From the NCBI RefSeq assembly GCF_004794465.1, contig NZ_SSDJ01000124.1, positions 1 through 54,352 on the forward strand: 54,352 nt of DNA, given 5' to 3'. The notes under the pieces are model-generated. The model did not search any database, had not been told where the DNA came from, and worked only from the letters and a program-made list of their open reading frames with translations. The translations under genes were made by a program, and so were the position numbers. Position 1 is the stretch's first letter. Each line of letters starts with the position of its first letter. Source of the stretch: Microbacterium sp. K24 (GTDB lineage: Bacteria > Actinomycetota > Actinomycetes > Actinomycetales > Microbacteriaceae). Shown here piece by piece: positions 14,275 to 23,032 of this stretch.

Positions 14275-16722
14275 GACCTCGCTCGCTGAGACCTCTCCCG
14301 CCGCGGCCTTGGCGAGGAAGCGACGGTGCACGAGCCGCACGATCTCGATCGCGAGGATCGTGACGATCGTGATGAGCGAGATCAGATACGCGGCGCCTTC
14401 GCCCGGGTCGACCAACTGGAAGAACTCTCCCGCCAGCGGCACGGTGAAGAGGATCGACAGCGCGATGAACATCGCGCCGACGACGAGCACCTTGTAGCGG
14501 TTGAGCGGACGTGCGAGCACGGCCAGCACCCAGATGCCGACGATCGCCAGGATGATGGTCGACCCGGTCCGCAGCTGCGGTTCGGTGATGCCGAGCGCCA
14601 TCGCGCCGCGGGTGTAGACGGTGAGCGCGATCGCGATCAGCAGCCCGGTCGGGATGGCGAAGGCCAGCGAGCGACGCAGGAACCCCGGGACGTAACGGCT
14701 CGCGTTCGGCATCAGGGCGAGGAAGAACGCGGGGATGCCGATGGTCAGCCCGTCGGTGATCGACAGCTGCCGCGGCAGGAACGGGAACTCCAGCACCATC
14801 ACGCCGAAGAGGACCGCGAGCGTCGTCGCGTAGATGGTCTTCGTGAGGAAGAGCATCGAGACGCGTTCGATGTTCGCGATCACCTGTCGCCCCTCCGCGA
14901 CCACGTCGGGAAGGTGCGAGAACTGCCCGTCGAGCAGCACCAGGCGTGCGACCGCCTTCGTCGCGGGCGATCCGGAGTTCATCGCGATGCCGATGTCGGC
15001 CGTCTTGATCGCCAGGGCATCGTTCACGCCGTCACCCGTCATGGCGACCGTGTGTCCCCGCGCCTGGAGACCGACGACCATGCGCTTCTTCTGCTCGGGG
15101 GTCACCCGGCCGAAGACGGTGTGCGCTTCGAGCACGGCGCCCAGTTCGTCGTCGCCTTCCGGAAGCTGCCGGGCGTCATAGCCCTCCCCCACGTCGAGAC
15201 CGACCTGGCGGGCGATCGCCGCGACCGTGCGCGGATTGTCGCCGGAGATCACCCGGACGCCGACGCCTTGGGCTCGGAAGTACGACAGCGTCTTCGCAGC
15301 ATCCGGCCGCACCTTCTCGCTGAACGTGATCACGGCCACCGGCGAGAGGCCGGCGGGGAGGTTTTCGCTCTTCTGGGCGGATGCCGGATACGGTTCGATC
15401 GTGCGGGCGAGGACGAGGGTGCGCAGGCCCTCGGCCGCCAAGCGCATGACGGCTTCGCCGACGTCGGTCGTGGCGTCGGTCGCCGCGTCGCCCAGAACCA
15501 TCTCCGGAGCGCCGAGCACCCAGGTCTCGTCGTCGCGGTCCGCGAACGACAGGGCGCTCCACTTCCGGGCGGACGAGAACGAGATGTAGTCGGATGCCTC
15601 GCGCGGCCCCGCATCGGGGAACGGTTCACGCAAGCAGCGGGCGGTCGCATTCGCGTCCGGCGCACTGCCGAACCAGGAAAGCGCGTCCTTCCACCCGTCC
15701 ACGCTCCGATCGATTCGGACCAGGTCGCGATAGGCCAGCTCGCCCTCGGTGAGCGTCCCCGTCTTGTCGAGACAGATGATGTCGACCCTCGCGAGACCCT
15801 CCACCGCGGGCAACTCGTTCACCAGCACCTGGCGCGCTGCGAGGCGAGCCGCGCCGACCGCGAAGGCGATCGAGGTCATCAGCACGAGGCCGAGCGGGAT
15901 CATCGCGGTGAGCGACGAGATCGTGTTGACGATGGCCTGCGTCCACGTGCCGGTCTCCCACGCCGTCACCCACCCCCCGGCCACCATCATCTGCGCGTTG
16001 AGCACGAGCAGTCCGATCGGACCGATGCCCCAGCCGACCCATTTCAGGACGCGGTCGATCGAGGTGCGCAGTTCGGACGCCACGAGCGAGAACCGCTTCG
16101 CCTCCGCGGCGAACCGGTTGGCGTAGGAGTCCGCGCCCACCCGCACCGCACGGGCGATCCCTTCACCGGCGACGACGATCGACCCCGAGAGCGCTTCGTC
16201 GCCGTCCTGCTTGTCGACGGCATCCGACTCCCCGGTGAGCATGGACTCGTCGACCTGCAACGATCGGTGCTCGAGCACGACGGCATCCGCGGTGACCTGA
16301 TCCCCGGCCCGCAGCACGAGGATGTCGCCCTGCACGACCTCCGCCGGGGCGATCTCGATGTCCTGCGAATCCCGGCGCACCCTGGCGCGCGGGGCGTTCA
16401 GCAGAGCGAAACGGTCGAGAGCTGCCTTGGCGCGGAATTCCTGCCAGCAGCCGATGATCGCGTTGCCGAACGCCGCGAGCCCGAACAGCGCATCCTGCCA
16501 GCGTCCGAGCACCAGCAGGATGAGGAAGCAGGTTCCGACGATGGCGTTGAACAGCGTGAAGACGTTGGCCTTGACGATGTTCCACGCGCTCCGGCTCGAA
16601 TCACCGGTGAAGGCGTTGGTCTGGCCCTGCGCCGTGAGCTTCGCGACGCGCGCGGCCGTCAGTCCCGTTCCGGGATCGGTGTCGACCTCATCCGCATCCC
16701 GCACCGCCGCAGTCGCCTCCAT
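14248..16722 (-). CDS. Cation-translocating P-type ATPase, CtpE-like
   Basis: 824 residues. The actuator domain contains MLTGESDAVD (161-170), the phosphorylation site is DKTGT with D319, and the hinge is MTGDGVNDALAIK. TM pairs sit at about 52-95 and 225-295, with six more at the C-terminus. Overall similarity, recognised from memory, is closest to mycobacterial CtpE, a Ca2+ importer. TM4 reads MIPLGLVLMT where Ca2+ pumps have PEGL, so the ion is uncertain. TAGGAT 7 nt upstream favours ATG 16722 over 16731. It is divergent from ohrR. Confidence 0.9.
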   Translation of the reverse strand: MEATAAVRDADEVDTDPGTGLTAARVAKLTAQGQTNAFTGDSSRSAWNIVKANVFTLFNAIVGTCFLILLVLGRWQDALFGLAAFGNAIIGCWQEFRAKAALDRFALLNAPRARVRRDSQDIEIAPAEVVQGDILVLRAGDQVTADAVVLEHRSLQVDESMLTGESDAVDKQDGDEALSGSIVVAGEGIARAVRVGADSYANRFAAEAKRFSLVASELRTSIDRVLKWVGWGIGPIGLLVLNAQMMVAGGWVTAWETGTWTQAIVNTISSLTAMIPLGLVLMTSIAFAVGAARLAARQVLVNELPAVEGLARVDIICLDKTGTLTEGELAYRDLVRIDRSVDGWKDALSWFGSAPDANATARCLREPFPDAGPREASDYISFSSARKWSALSFADRDDETWVLGAPEMVLGDAATDATTDVGEAVMRLAAEGLRTLVLARTIEPYPASAQKSENLPAGLSPVAVITFSEKVRPDAAKTLSYFRAQGVGVRVISGDNPRTVAAIARQVGLDVGEGYDARQLPEGDDELGAVLEAHTVFGRVTPEQKKRMVVGLQARGHTVAMTGDGVNDALAIKTADIGIAMNSGSPATKAVARLVLLDGQFSHLPDVVAEGRQVIANIERVSMLFLTKTIYATTLAVLFGVMVLEFPFLPRQLSITDGLTIGIPAFFLALMPNASRYVPGFLRRSLAFAIPTGLLIAIALTVYTRGAMALGITEPQLRTGSTIILAIVGIWVLAVLARPLNRYKVLVVGAMFIALSILFTVPLAGEFFQLVDPGEGAAYLISLITIVTILAIEIVRLVHRRFLAKAAAGEVSASEVSAGEEPSR

Positions 16723-16756
16723 GCGCCTCATCCTAGAGCGACGTCCATCTATTGAG

Positions 16757-16766
16757 TTGTGCACAA
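16757..16766 (+). promoter_or_regulatory. OhrR-type operator and -35 region of the ohrR promoter
   Basis: The perfect palindrome TTGTGCACAA lies in an AT-rich patch (ATTGAGTTGTGCACAATTGAAT). It resembles the known OhrR box, which contains AATTGTGCACAATT-like sequence. TTGTGC (16757-16762) also forms a -35 with 17 nt to CATGGT (16780-16785), which is 6 nt before the ohrR ATG. OhrR bound here would block its own operon. It also lies 35 bp from the divergent ATPase start. Confidence 0.8.
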
Positions 16767-16791
16767 TTGAATTGCGTGACATGGTTGAGGG

Positions 16792-17253
16792 ATGGCCGTG
16801 ACCGATGAGATGGTGTGCTTCTCGCTCTACTCCGCCGCCCGCGCCACCACGCAGGCGTACCGCACCCTTCTCGCACCCTGGGGACTCACGTATCCGCAGT
16901 ACCTCGTCCTCGCGATCCTCTGGCACGAGGGCGATCAGACCATCGGCTCGCTCGGCGACGCCATGCAGCTCGACTCCGGCACGCTCTCCCCTCTCGTCCG
17001 CCGCCTCGAACAGGCGGGCCATGTCGCGCGCGCACGCCGGAGCGACGATGAGCGCGTGGTCACGGTCGCCCTCACCCCCGCCGGACAGGCGCTCCGCCAC
17101 GACCTCGCGTCGATCCCCGCGCAGGTCGCGCGCCTCTCCGGCATCCGCGATGACGCGCACCGCCGCCGCCTGATCGCCGAACTGCAGGAGCTCACCGCTC
17201 TCCTCCAGGACGCCACGACCGACGCCGCCGCGCACGCGCGCAGCGGCGCATGA
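16792..17253 (+). CDS. ohrR: Organic hydroperoxide sensor OhrR (MarR family)
   Basis: 153 residues. MVCFSLYSAARATTQAYRTL at the N-terminus followed by LTYPQYLVLAILW closely matches OhrR. C9 is the reactive cysteine whose oxidation by organic peroxides or hypochlorite releases DNA. The winged helix follows (IGSLGDAMQLDSGTLSPLVRRLE), with the wing at RARRSDDERVVTVALT. No second Cys is present, which points to the one-cysteine class. It is followed by ohr, its usual target, 29 bases downstream. It is preceded by its operator. Confidence 0.94.
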   Translation: MAVTDEMVCFSLYSAARATTQAYRTLLAPWGLTYPQYLVLAILWHEGDQTIGSLGDAMQLDSGTLSPLVRRLEQAGHVARARRSDDERVVTVALTPAGQALRHDLASIPAQVARLSGIRDDAHRRRLIAELQELTALLQDATTDAAAHARSGA

Positions 17254-17282
17254 CCACCACGACAGAAGGAAGAACCGCACCC

Positions 17283-17705
17283 ATGGAAGCTCTCTACACC
17301 GCCGAAGCCCTCGCCACCGGAGCCGGACGAGACGGGCACGTCGCCACCAGCGACCGCCGCGTCGAGTTCGATCTGGCGATCCCGAAGGAGATGGGCGGCA
17401 GCGGCGACGGCGCGAACCCCGAGCAGCTGTTCGCCGCCGGATACGCGGCGTGCTTCCATTCCGCCCTGCAGAGCGTCGCGCGGGCGCAGAAGGTGCGACT
17501 CTCCGACACCTCCGTGGGCGCCCGCGTGCAGATCGGATCGAACGGACAAGGCGGATTCGGTCTCGCCGTCGAGCTCGAGGTCGTGATCCCCGAGCTCCCG
17601 CACGAGCAGGCCCAGGCCCTCGCGGATGCCGCGCACCAGGTGTGCCCGTATTCGAACGCGACCCGCGGCAACATCGACGTCACCATCACGGTCTCCGACG
17701 ACTGA
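17283..17705 (+). CDS. ohr: Organic hydroperoxide resistance protein (thiol peroxidase)
   Basis: 140 residues of the Ohr/OsmC family. The enzyme reduces organic peroxides through two cysteines: peroxidatic C57 in GYAACFHSAL and resolving C121 in QVCPYSNATRGN. An upstream ATG at 17250, overlapping the ohrR stop, is in frame. I prefer 17283 because MEALYTAEA is the usual N-terminus and AGAAGGAAG precedes it. Second gene of the ohrR operon. Confidence 0.95.
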   Translation: MEALYTAEALATGAGRDGHVATSDRRVEFDLAIPKEMGGSGDGANPEQLFAAGYAACFHSALQSVARAQKVRLSDTSVGARVQIGSNGQGGFGLAVELEVVIPELPHEQAQALADAAHQVCPYSNATRGNIDVTITVSDD

Positions 17706-17724
17706 CCCGAAAGGCACACACATC

Positions 17725-18702
17725 ATGCGCGCACTCATCCACCCCGAATTCGGCGCCCCCGAAGACGTCCTGACCGTCGAGAACCGCCCGGTCCCCGAGC
17801 CCGGTCCCGGTCAGGTGCGCCTGCGCATCGTCCTCTCCCCCATCCACAACCACGACCTGTGGACCGTCCGCGGCACCTACGGCTTCACACCCGAGCTGCC
17901 CGCGGCATCCGGCACCGAGGCGCTCGGCGTCGTGGATGCGCTCGGCGAGGGGGTCGACAACCTCGCCGTCGGTCAGCGCGTCGCCACCGGAGGCACCTTC
18001 GGAGCGTGGGCCGAGTACATCGTCGCCAACGCGGCCGGCCTCATCCCGGTTCCCGACTCCCTGCCCGACGAGAGCGCCGCACAGCTCGTCTCGATGCCGT
18101 TCAGCACCATGACGCTCCTGCAGTTCCTTGACGTGAAGGAGGGCGACTGGATCGTCCAGAACGCGGCGAACGGCGCGGTGGGACGGATGCTCGCACAGCT
18201 CGGTCGAGCCCGCGGCGTCAACGTGCTCGGTCTCGTCCGGCGCTCCGCAGGTGTCGACGAGCTCCGCGCTCAGGGCATCGAGAACGTCATCGCCACCGAC
18301 CAGGACGACTGGCGCGACCAGGTCGCCGCGATCACCGCGGACGCGCCCATCGTCGCCGGCATCGACTCGGTCGGCGGCGCCTCGGCCGGACAGGTGCTGT
18401 CGCTGCTCGCGGAAGGCGGCACCCTCGTGGCATTCGGTGCGATGGAGTCGCCCACCATGGAGATCGCCTCCTCCGACGTGATCTTCAAGCAGGCCACCGT
18501 GAAGGGATTCTGGGGCAGCAAGGTGATCCCCGCGCTCGAACCGGCGGTGCGGAACGCCCTGTTCGGAGAACTGTTCCAGCGCATCGGCGACGGCACGCTC
18601 ACGCTGCCGGTCTCCGGCGTGTTCGATGCCGCAGACATCGCCGACGCCGTCCGCGCGAGCGGCACCCCCGGCCGCGTGGGCAAGGTGCTGCTGCGCTTCT
18701 GA
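17725..18702 (+). CDS. Medium-chain zinc-less alcohol dehydrogenase / quinone reductase family
   Basis: 325 residues. The N-terminal GroES-like domain starts MRALIHPEFGAPEDVLTVE. The nucleotide-binding domain has VQNAANGAVGRMLAQLGRARG, a variant of the AxxGxVG loop typical of quinone and 2-enoyl reductases. No structural-zinc Cys cluster is seen. Likely NADPH-dependent reduction of a quinone or enal. Placement after ohrR-ohr, with GAAAGG 10 nt before the ATG, suggests co-induction by organic peroxides, perhaps to clear reactive carbonyls. Confidence 0.88.
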   Translation: MRALIHPEFGAPEDVLTVENRPVPEPGPGQVRLRIVLSPIHNHDLWTVRGTYGFTPELPAASGTEALGVVDALGEGVDNLAVGQRVATGGTFGAWAEYIVANAAGLIPVPDSLPDESAAQLVSMPFSTMTLLQFLDVKEGDWIVQNAANGAVGRMLAQLGRARGVNVLGLVRRSAGVDELRAQGIENVIATDQDDWRDQVAAITADAPIVAGIDSVGGASAGQVLSLLAEGGTLVAFGAMESPTMEIASSDVIFKQATVKGFWGSKVIPALEPAVRNALFGELFQRIGDGTLTLPVSGVFDAADIADAVRASGTPGRVGKVLLRF

Positions 18703-18709
18703 GCGCGCC

Positions 18710-18749
18710 GGATGCCGAGATCGGGGCTCAGTCCTCGGTCTCGGCATCC
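18710..18749. terminator. Bidirectional hairpin between the oxidoreductase and mak genes
   Basis: Arms GGATGCCGAGA (18710-18720) and TCTCGGCATCC (18739-18749) are perfect 11-bp complements with an 18-nt loop. The second arm encodes the last residues of the maltokinase gene. Convergent genes on both sides make a shared terminator plausible. The loop is long and no T-tract is present. Confidence 0.55.
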
Positions 18750-20173
18750 TTCGTCTCGGCGCTCCCGATCTCGGCGAGCGCGGCGAGCGGTATCCGCACC
18801 CAGGTCGGTCGGTTGCGTTTCTCGTAGACGGCCTCGTACACCGCCTTGTCGGCGACGTACGCGTCGAGCAGCCGACGGTCGGCGCCATCGAGAAGAGGCA
18901 CGCCGATCGCTGCCGAGTACGCATCGAGGAAATGCACGCGCGCGCGATGCGACCATTGCTCGCCCCGGGCCGCGCGGAGGTCGTCCTCGGCCTCCCCGTC
19001 GTCCGCCGGCACGGAGCGCGACAGCTGCACGACGCCCGGCGCGTAGTCGAAGGACCGGAGCATCCCCGCCACATCCCGCCAGGGCGAGTCGGGCAGCGCA
19101 CGCTCGGCGAAGGGCCGACCGGGCTCGCCCTCGAAGTCGACGATCCGCCATCCGTGAGATGTGCGCAGCGTCTGACCGAGATGGAGATCGCCGTGCACGC
19201 GCTGCACGTCGATGCCGTCGAGCGCCGCAACCGCCTCGTACGCCGCGCGCGCACGGGGCGCCTGCGCCTCGAGTTCAGGAACCACACCGAGCGCGTGGTC
19301 GAGTCGCTCGTTCATCGCACGGGCCAGTGCGGCCGTCGCATCCGGTCCCCGACGCTCGGAGGGGAATCGATCGCGCAGCATCTCGTGCACCTGGGCGAGC
19401 GCCTCCCCCAACCTGGTCGCCTCGCCGGCGAAATCGCCGCCCGAGTCCGCGACCGACTGTGTGGGATCGGCCAGCAGCGTGCGTACGCTTCCGGTCGCGA
19501 GTTCGAAGCCGTCCGAAGCGGTGCGCAGGAACTCCTGCAGCATCGCCAGCTGCAGGACCTCGCCGTCGAGGTCGATCTCGACCCAGCCGTAGAGGGCGGC
19601 GATGCTCTCCACCGCTCCGCGCGTCAGCACTTCGTGGATCTCGATGTCGGGATTCACACCCGGACTCACCTTGCGGAAGATCTTCATGATGGCGGTGTCA
19701 TCGAAGCGGACCGATGAATTCGATTGCTCACCCGACAGCGGGGATGCCCGGAGCGCCGGGTCGAGCGCCTCGCCCCCGGGAACACGCCGGAAGCGCAGGT
19801 CGCCGACCCGGGCCTCGCCGTCGGTCTCGGCCGCGACGAACGCCTCCAGCCACAGCGCCATGGCCTTTCGATCGTGCACGGCATCGAACACGTACCTCTG
19901 ACCGCCCTCATGCTCGACGGCGCCGACGAACGCGTGCCCGATCTGCTCGATGTACTCGTCATAGCTCGCGAGAGGGACCTGATAGACCTCGGTCCCGCCC
20001 TCGGGGTCGGAGTACTCGATCGTGAGGAGGAGGATCGCGACCCTCACATCGCCGGCGTCGGCGGCGAGCCCGGCGATCGGCCGCATCCGGGCGACGCGGA
20101 ACGGCCGCCCCTTGCCGGCGAACCATCGGGTGCGGACGAGGTACTCCTCGAGGACCGCGGGTTCGATGTGCAT
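18728..20173 (-). CDS. mak: Maltokinase
   Basis: 481 residues. The enzyme phosphorylates maltose to alpha-maltose 1-phosphate, the donor used by GlgE to build alpha-glucan. Kinase motifs typical of the Mak/Pep2 family are present: the N-terminal cap RTRWFAGKGRPF, a phosphate-loop-like SGEQSNSSVRF, the catalytic loop VHGDLHLGQTL, and VDFEGEP for metal binding. The ATG overlaps the treS stop by one base (TGATG), so translation is coupled. The glgE and glgB genes are not in this window. Confidence 0.95.
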   Translation of the reverse strand: MHIEPAVLEEYLVRTRWFAGKGRPFRVARMRPIAGLAADAGDVRVAILLLTIEYSDPEGGTEVYQVPLASYDEYIEQIGHAFVGAVEHEGGQRYVFDAVHDRKAMALWLEAFVAAETDGEARVGDLRFRRVPGGEALDPALRASPLSGEQSNSSVRFDDTAIMKIFRKVSPGVNPDIEIHEVLTRGAVESIAALYGWVEIDLDGEVLQLAMLQEFLRTASDGFELATGSVRTLLADPTQSVADSGGDFAGEATRLGEALAQVHEMLRDRFPSERRGPDATAALARAMNERLDHALGVVPELEAQAPRARAAYEAVAALDGIDVQRVHGDLHLGQTLRTSHGWRIVDFEGEPGRPFAERALPDSPWRDVAGMLRSFDYAPGVVQLSRSVPADDGEAEDDLRAARGEQWSHRARVHFLDAYSAAIGVPLLDGADRRLLDAYVADKAVYEAVYEKRNRPTWVRIPLAALAEIGSAETKDAETED

Positions 20174-21942
20174 CACAGCATCCTCTGCTCTCCCGGCTCG
20201 TCCGCCGGTTCCTGAAGCTGGAACCAGAAGAAGCCGTGACCGCCGAGCGTGAGCAGGTAGGGCAGCTCGCCGATCCGCGGGAACGGCACCCCGCCGATGA
20301 GCTCCACCGGCATGAGGCCCTCGAATCGCCGCAGGTCGAGCTCCACCGGCTGCGGGAACTGCGAGAGATTGTTGACGCAGAGGATCACATCGACCGACCC
20401 GTCGTCGTTGGAGTGCTCTCGCGTGTAGGAGAGGACCGCGGGGTTGGAGCCGCCGAGGTCGTTGAAGCTGCCGAGACCGAACGCCGGGTGCTTGCGCCGG
20501 GCATGGATCATCTCGCGCGTCCAGTGCAGCAGAGAGGAGCGGTCCTCCTGCTGCGCTTCGACGTTCACCGCGAGGTATCCGTACACCGGATCCTGCACGA
20601 GCGGACGGGTCAGCTTGCCCGGGTTCGCCTTGGAGAACCCGGCGTTGCGATCCGAGCTCCACTGCATCGGCGTGCGGACGCCATCGCGGTCTCCGAGCCA
20701 GATGTTGTCGCCCATCCCGATCTCGTCGCCGTAGTAGAGCACCGGCGACCCCGGCAGGGACAGCAGCAGCGCCGTGAAGAGCTCGATGCGGTCGATGTCG
20801 TTCTCGAGGAGCGGCGCCAGGCGACGTCGGATGCCGATGTTCGCCTTCATGCGCGGATCCTGCGCGTACTCGCTCCACATGTAGTCGCGGTCCTCGTCGG
20901 TCACCATCTCGAGGGTGAGCTCGTCGTGGTTGCGGAGGAAGATCCCCCATTGGCACCCGGAAGGGATCGGCGGGGTGTCGGCGAGGATCTCGGTGATCGG
21001 ATAGCGCGACTCCCGGCGGACGGCCATGAAGATGCGCGGCATCACCGGGAAGTGGAAGCACATGTGGCACTCGTCGCCTCCCACCTCCGGATCGCCGAAG
21101 TAGTCGACGACGTCGGCGGGCCACTGATTGGCCTCGGCGAGCAGGACGCGCCCCGGGTACTCCCTGTCGACGATGCGGCGGACCTTCTTGAGGAAGTCGT
21201 GCGTCTCCGGGAGGTTCTCGCCGTTCGTGCCCGGTCGCTCGTAGAGGTACGGCACGGCGTCGAGGCGGAAGCCGTCGAGTCCCATGTCGAGCCAGAAGCG
21301 CATGGCGTCGATCATCGCCTCGTGCACCTTCGGGTTGTCGAAGTTCAGGTCGGGCTGGTGGGCGAAGAAGCGATGCCAGAAGTACTGTTGCCGCACCGGG
21401 TCCCAGGTCCAGTTGCTGGGCTCCGTGTCGACGAAGATGATGCGAGCGTCCTCGTAGAGCTCGTCCGTGTCGCTCCAGACGTAGAAGTCGCCGTACGGGC
21501 CGTCGGGGTCCTTCCGACTCTCCTGGAACCAGACGTGCTCGTCGCTGGTGTGATTCATGACGAAGTCGACGATCACGCGGATGCCGCGTGCATGTGCGGC
21601 GTCGAGGAACTCCTGGAAGTCGGCCGTGGTGCCGAGATCGGACTGGATGCCGGTGTAGTCGGCGACGTCGTATCCCCCATCCCGCAGAGGCGACGGGAAG
21701 AACGGCGGCAACCAGAGGCAGTCGATGCCCAGCCACTTCAGATAGTCGAGTTTGTCGATGAGCCCCCGGAAGTCGCCCGAACCGTCGCCGTCGCCGTCCT
21801 GGAAGGAGCGGACGAGGACCTCGTAGAAGACCGCCGTCTTGAACCACTCCGGTTCGGGACTTCCGGGGGTGTCGGGGAACGGCTCCTCGGTGAGGATGGG
21901 GATCGATGCAGTCTGTGGGTGGGATTCGGCAGCACTCGTCAC
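20173..21942 (-). CDS. treS: Maltose alpha-D-glucosyltransferase (trehalose synthase)
   Basis: This 589-residue GH13 enzyme interconverts trehalose and maltose. The catalytic triad is visible as D228 ([10 protein letters not shown]), E270 (LLAEANQWP) and D340 (FLRNHDELT). The segment [17 protein letters not shown] is typical of TreS. It lacks the fused maltokinase domain seen in some bacteria, because mak is the next gene. AGGAGG precedes the GTG start. Together with Mak it supplies maltose 1-phosphate from trehalose. Confidence 0.97.
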   Translation of the reverse strand: MTSAAESHPQTASIPILTEEPFPDTPGSPEPEWFKTAVFYEVLVRSFQDGDGDGSGDFRGLIDKLDYLKWLGIDCLWLPPFFPSPLRDGGYDVADYTGIQSDLGTTADFQEFLDAAHARGIRVIVDFVMNHTSDEHVWFQESRKDPDGPYGDFYVWSDTDELYEDARIIFVDTEPSNWTWDPVRQQYFWHRFFAHQPDLNFDNPKVHEAMIDAMRFWLDMGLDGFRLDAVPYLYERPGTNGENLPETHDFLKKVRRIVDREYPGRVLLAEANQWPADVVDYFGDPEVGGDECHMCFHFPVMPRIFMAVRRESRYPITEILADTPPIPSGCQWGIFLRNHDELTLEMVTDEDRDYMWSEYAQDPRMKANIGIRRRLAPLLENDIDRIELFTALLLSLPGSPVLYYGDEIGMGDNIWLGDRDGVRTPMQWSSDRNAGFSKANPGKLTRPLVQDPVYGYLAVNVEAQQEDRSSLLHWTREMIHARRKHPAFGLGSFNDLGGSNPAVLSYTREHSNDDGSVDVILCVNNLSQFPQPVELDLRRFEGLMPVELIGGVPFPRIGELPYLLTLGGHGFFWFQLQEPADEPGEQRML

Positions 21943-22103
21943 AGAGACCTCCTGACGCGGGACATGTCCCTCACGTTGCCTGATCGCCCGCCCCAGCGGA
22001 AGGCCCCTTGCGGGGATGCCGCCGCACGGTGTACTGGCGTTCCGGCGCCCCTCTCCGACGACGGGGATGGTGCGATGTCCGACGCCGGGGTCACAATCAC
22101 CCC

Positions 22104-22505
22104 ATGGAGATCACACTTGCTCAGCCCGAGGGGCTCGTCGTCAGCCCCGCATTCAGTCACGTCGCCGTCGTGCCGCCCGGCGCGACGATGATCTACGTCG
22201 GCGGCCAGAACGGCGTCGACACCACGGGCGCCGTCGTCTCGGCGGACGCCGCCGAGCAGTCGGCCCGCGCGGTCGAGAACGCCGGAGTCGCGCTCGAGGC
22301 CGCCGGCGCGAGCCTCGATGACGTCATCAGCTGGACCGTGCTCATCCACCAGGATGCCGACCTTCGCGCCGCCTACGGAGCGGTCGCCTCGAAGCTGGCC
22401 CGAGACGGCGCACCGCCTCTCGTCACGGCCGCACTGGTGGCGGGGCTCGGGGTGCCCGGGGCGCTCATCGAGGTGAGCGCCGTCGCCGCAGTGATCCGCG
22501 ACTGA
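22104..22505 (+). CDS. Rid-family (YjgF/UK114-like) protein
   Basis: 133 residues with the chorismate-mutase-like fold of the Rid superfamily ([29 protein letters not shown] in outline). Archetypal RidA enzymes hydrolyse reactive enamines using an Arg near the C-terminus. At the equivalent place this protein reads [13 protein letters not shown], with no Arg, so RidA-type deaminase activity is doubtful. CACAAT ends 6 nt before the ATG. It is divergent from treS. Cytosolic, probably trimeric by analogy. Confidence 0.83.
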   Translation: MEITLAQPEGLVVSPAFSHVAVVPPGATMIYVGGQNGVDTTGAVVSADAAEQSARAVENAGVALEAAGASLDDVISWTVLIHQDADLRAAYGAVASKLARDGAPPLVTAALVAGLGVPGALIEVSAVAAVIRD

Positions 22506-22571
22506 CGGCACGCCCGAGACCCCTCACCGAGGGCCGTCTTCCGATATCCCGCCATTCTCCGACGTGCTCAC

Positions 22572-22577
22572 TAGCGT
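22572..22577 (+). promoter_or_regulatory. Putative -10 element with a downstream palindrome
   Basis: TAGCGT fits TANNNT and would start a leader of about 48 nt for the membrane protein at 22631. The leader contains the 9-bp palindrome described at 22585-22604. No good -35 is visible. Unlike most promoters in the window this one would give a long leader. Confidence 0.4.
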
Positions 22578-22584
22578 TGTCGCA

Positions 22585-22604
22585 ATCCGCAGGAACCTGC
22601 GGAT
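22585..22604 (+). promoter_or_regulatory. Perfect palindrome in the leader of a membrane-protein gene
   Basis: ATCCGCAGG and CCTGCGGAT are perfect 9-bp complements separated by AA, just downstream of the TAGCGT box and 15 nt before the GGAGGT ribosome-binding site. It could be a repressor operator or an mRNA hairpin that shields translation initiation. The two-base loop favours a DNA-binding role. Confidence 0.5.
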
Positions 22605-22630
22605 CCAGAAGAAAATCGGAGGTGGGTATC

Positions 22631-23002
22631 ATGGCCGGACAGCGCCCGGGTGGTGTCGTTCTCATTGCAGTTCTCGCGTGGATCGGGGCGATCGCTCAGA
22701 TCGCCACGGGAGTCTTCATCCTGACGGGAGTAGTGGCTCCCGCGGGGGTTCCCACAGGGGCGGCGTGGGTCGCCATCATCGTCGGAGTCATATCGTTCCT
22801 CGTCGCCTTCTTCCTGTTCAGCGGCAGCGGCTTCGCCCGTGCGCTCGTGACGATCTCGTTCCTGCTGTCCCTCGCGTCGGCGATCTTCGCGATCATCGCG
22901 CACCCGGGGAACCTCGTCGCCCCGATCATCTCTGCCGCGCTCGCACTCATCGGCCTGATCCTGCTGTACACGAGGGCAGCCAACGACTACTTCACGGGCT
23001 GA
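22631..23002 (+). CDS. Four-helix small membrane protein, function unknown
   Basis: 123 residues with four closely packed hydrophobic segments (about residues 8-34, 43-63, 69-89 and 93-111) and very short loops. It resembles DUF7144-like or DoxX-like small membrane proteins, but I cannot assign a family. GGAGGT (22619-22624) with 6 nt to ATG 22631 is one of the best Shine-Dalgarno sites in the window and fixes the start. The leader carries a perfect palindrome. Confidence 0.75.
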   Translation: MAGQRPGGVVLIAVLAWIGAIAQIATGVFILTGVVAPAGVPTGAAWVAIIVGVISFLVAFFLFSGSGFARALVTISFLLSLASAIFAIIAHPGNLVAPIISAALALIGLILLYTRAANDYFTG

Positions 23003-23032
23003 TCGAGAAGGATCTCGGCCTCCGCGGGGGCC

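Noticed and set aside
14326..16755. Long open frame on the plus strand opposite the P-type ATPase (about 809 codons)
   Set aside because: It is rich in Arg, His, Asp and Gly with no domain, as expected for the antisense of a GC-rich gene. The minus-strand frame has complete catalytic motifs.
18728..21847. A single 1039-residue TreS-maltokinase-like reading frame
   Set aside because: Its N-terminal half is treS read in the wrong frame. The maltokinase proper starts at ATG 20173, coupled to the treS stop.
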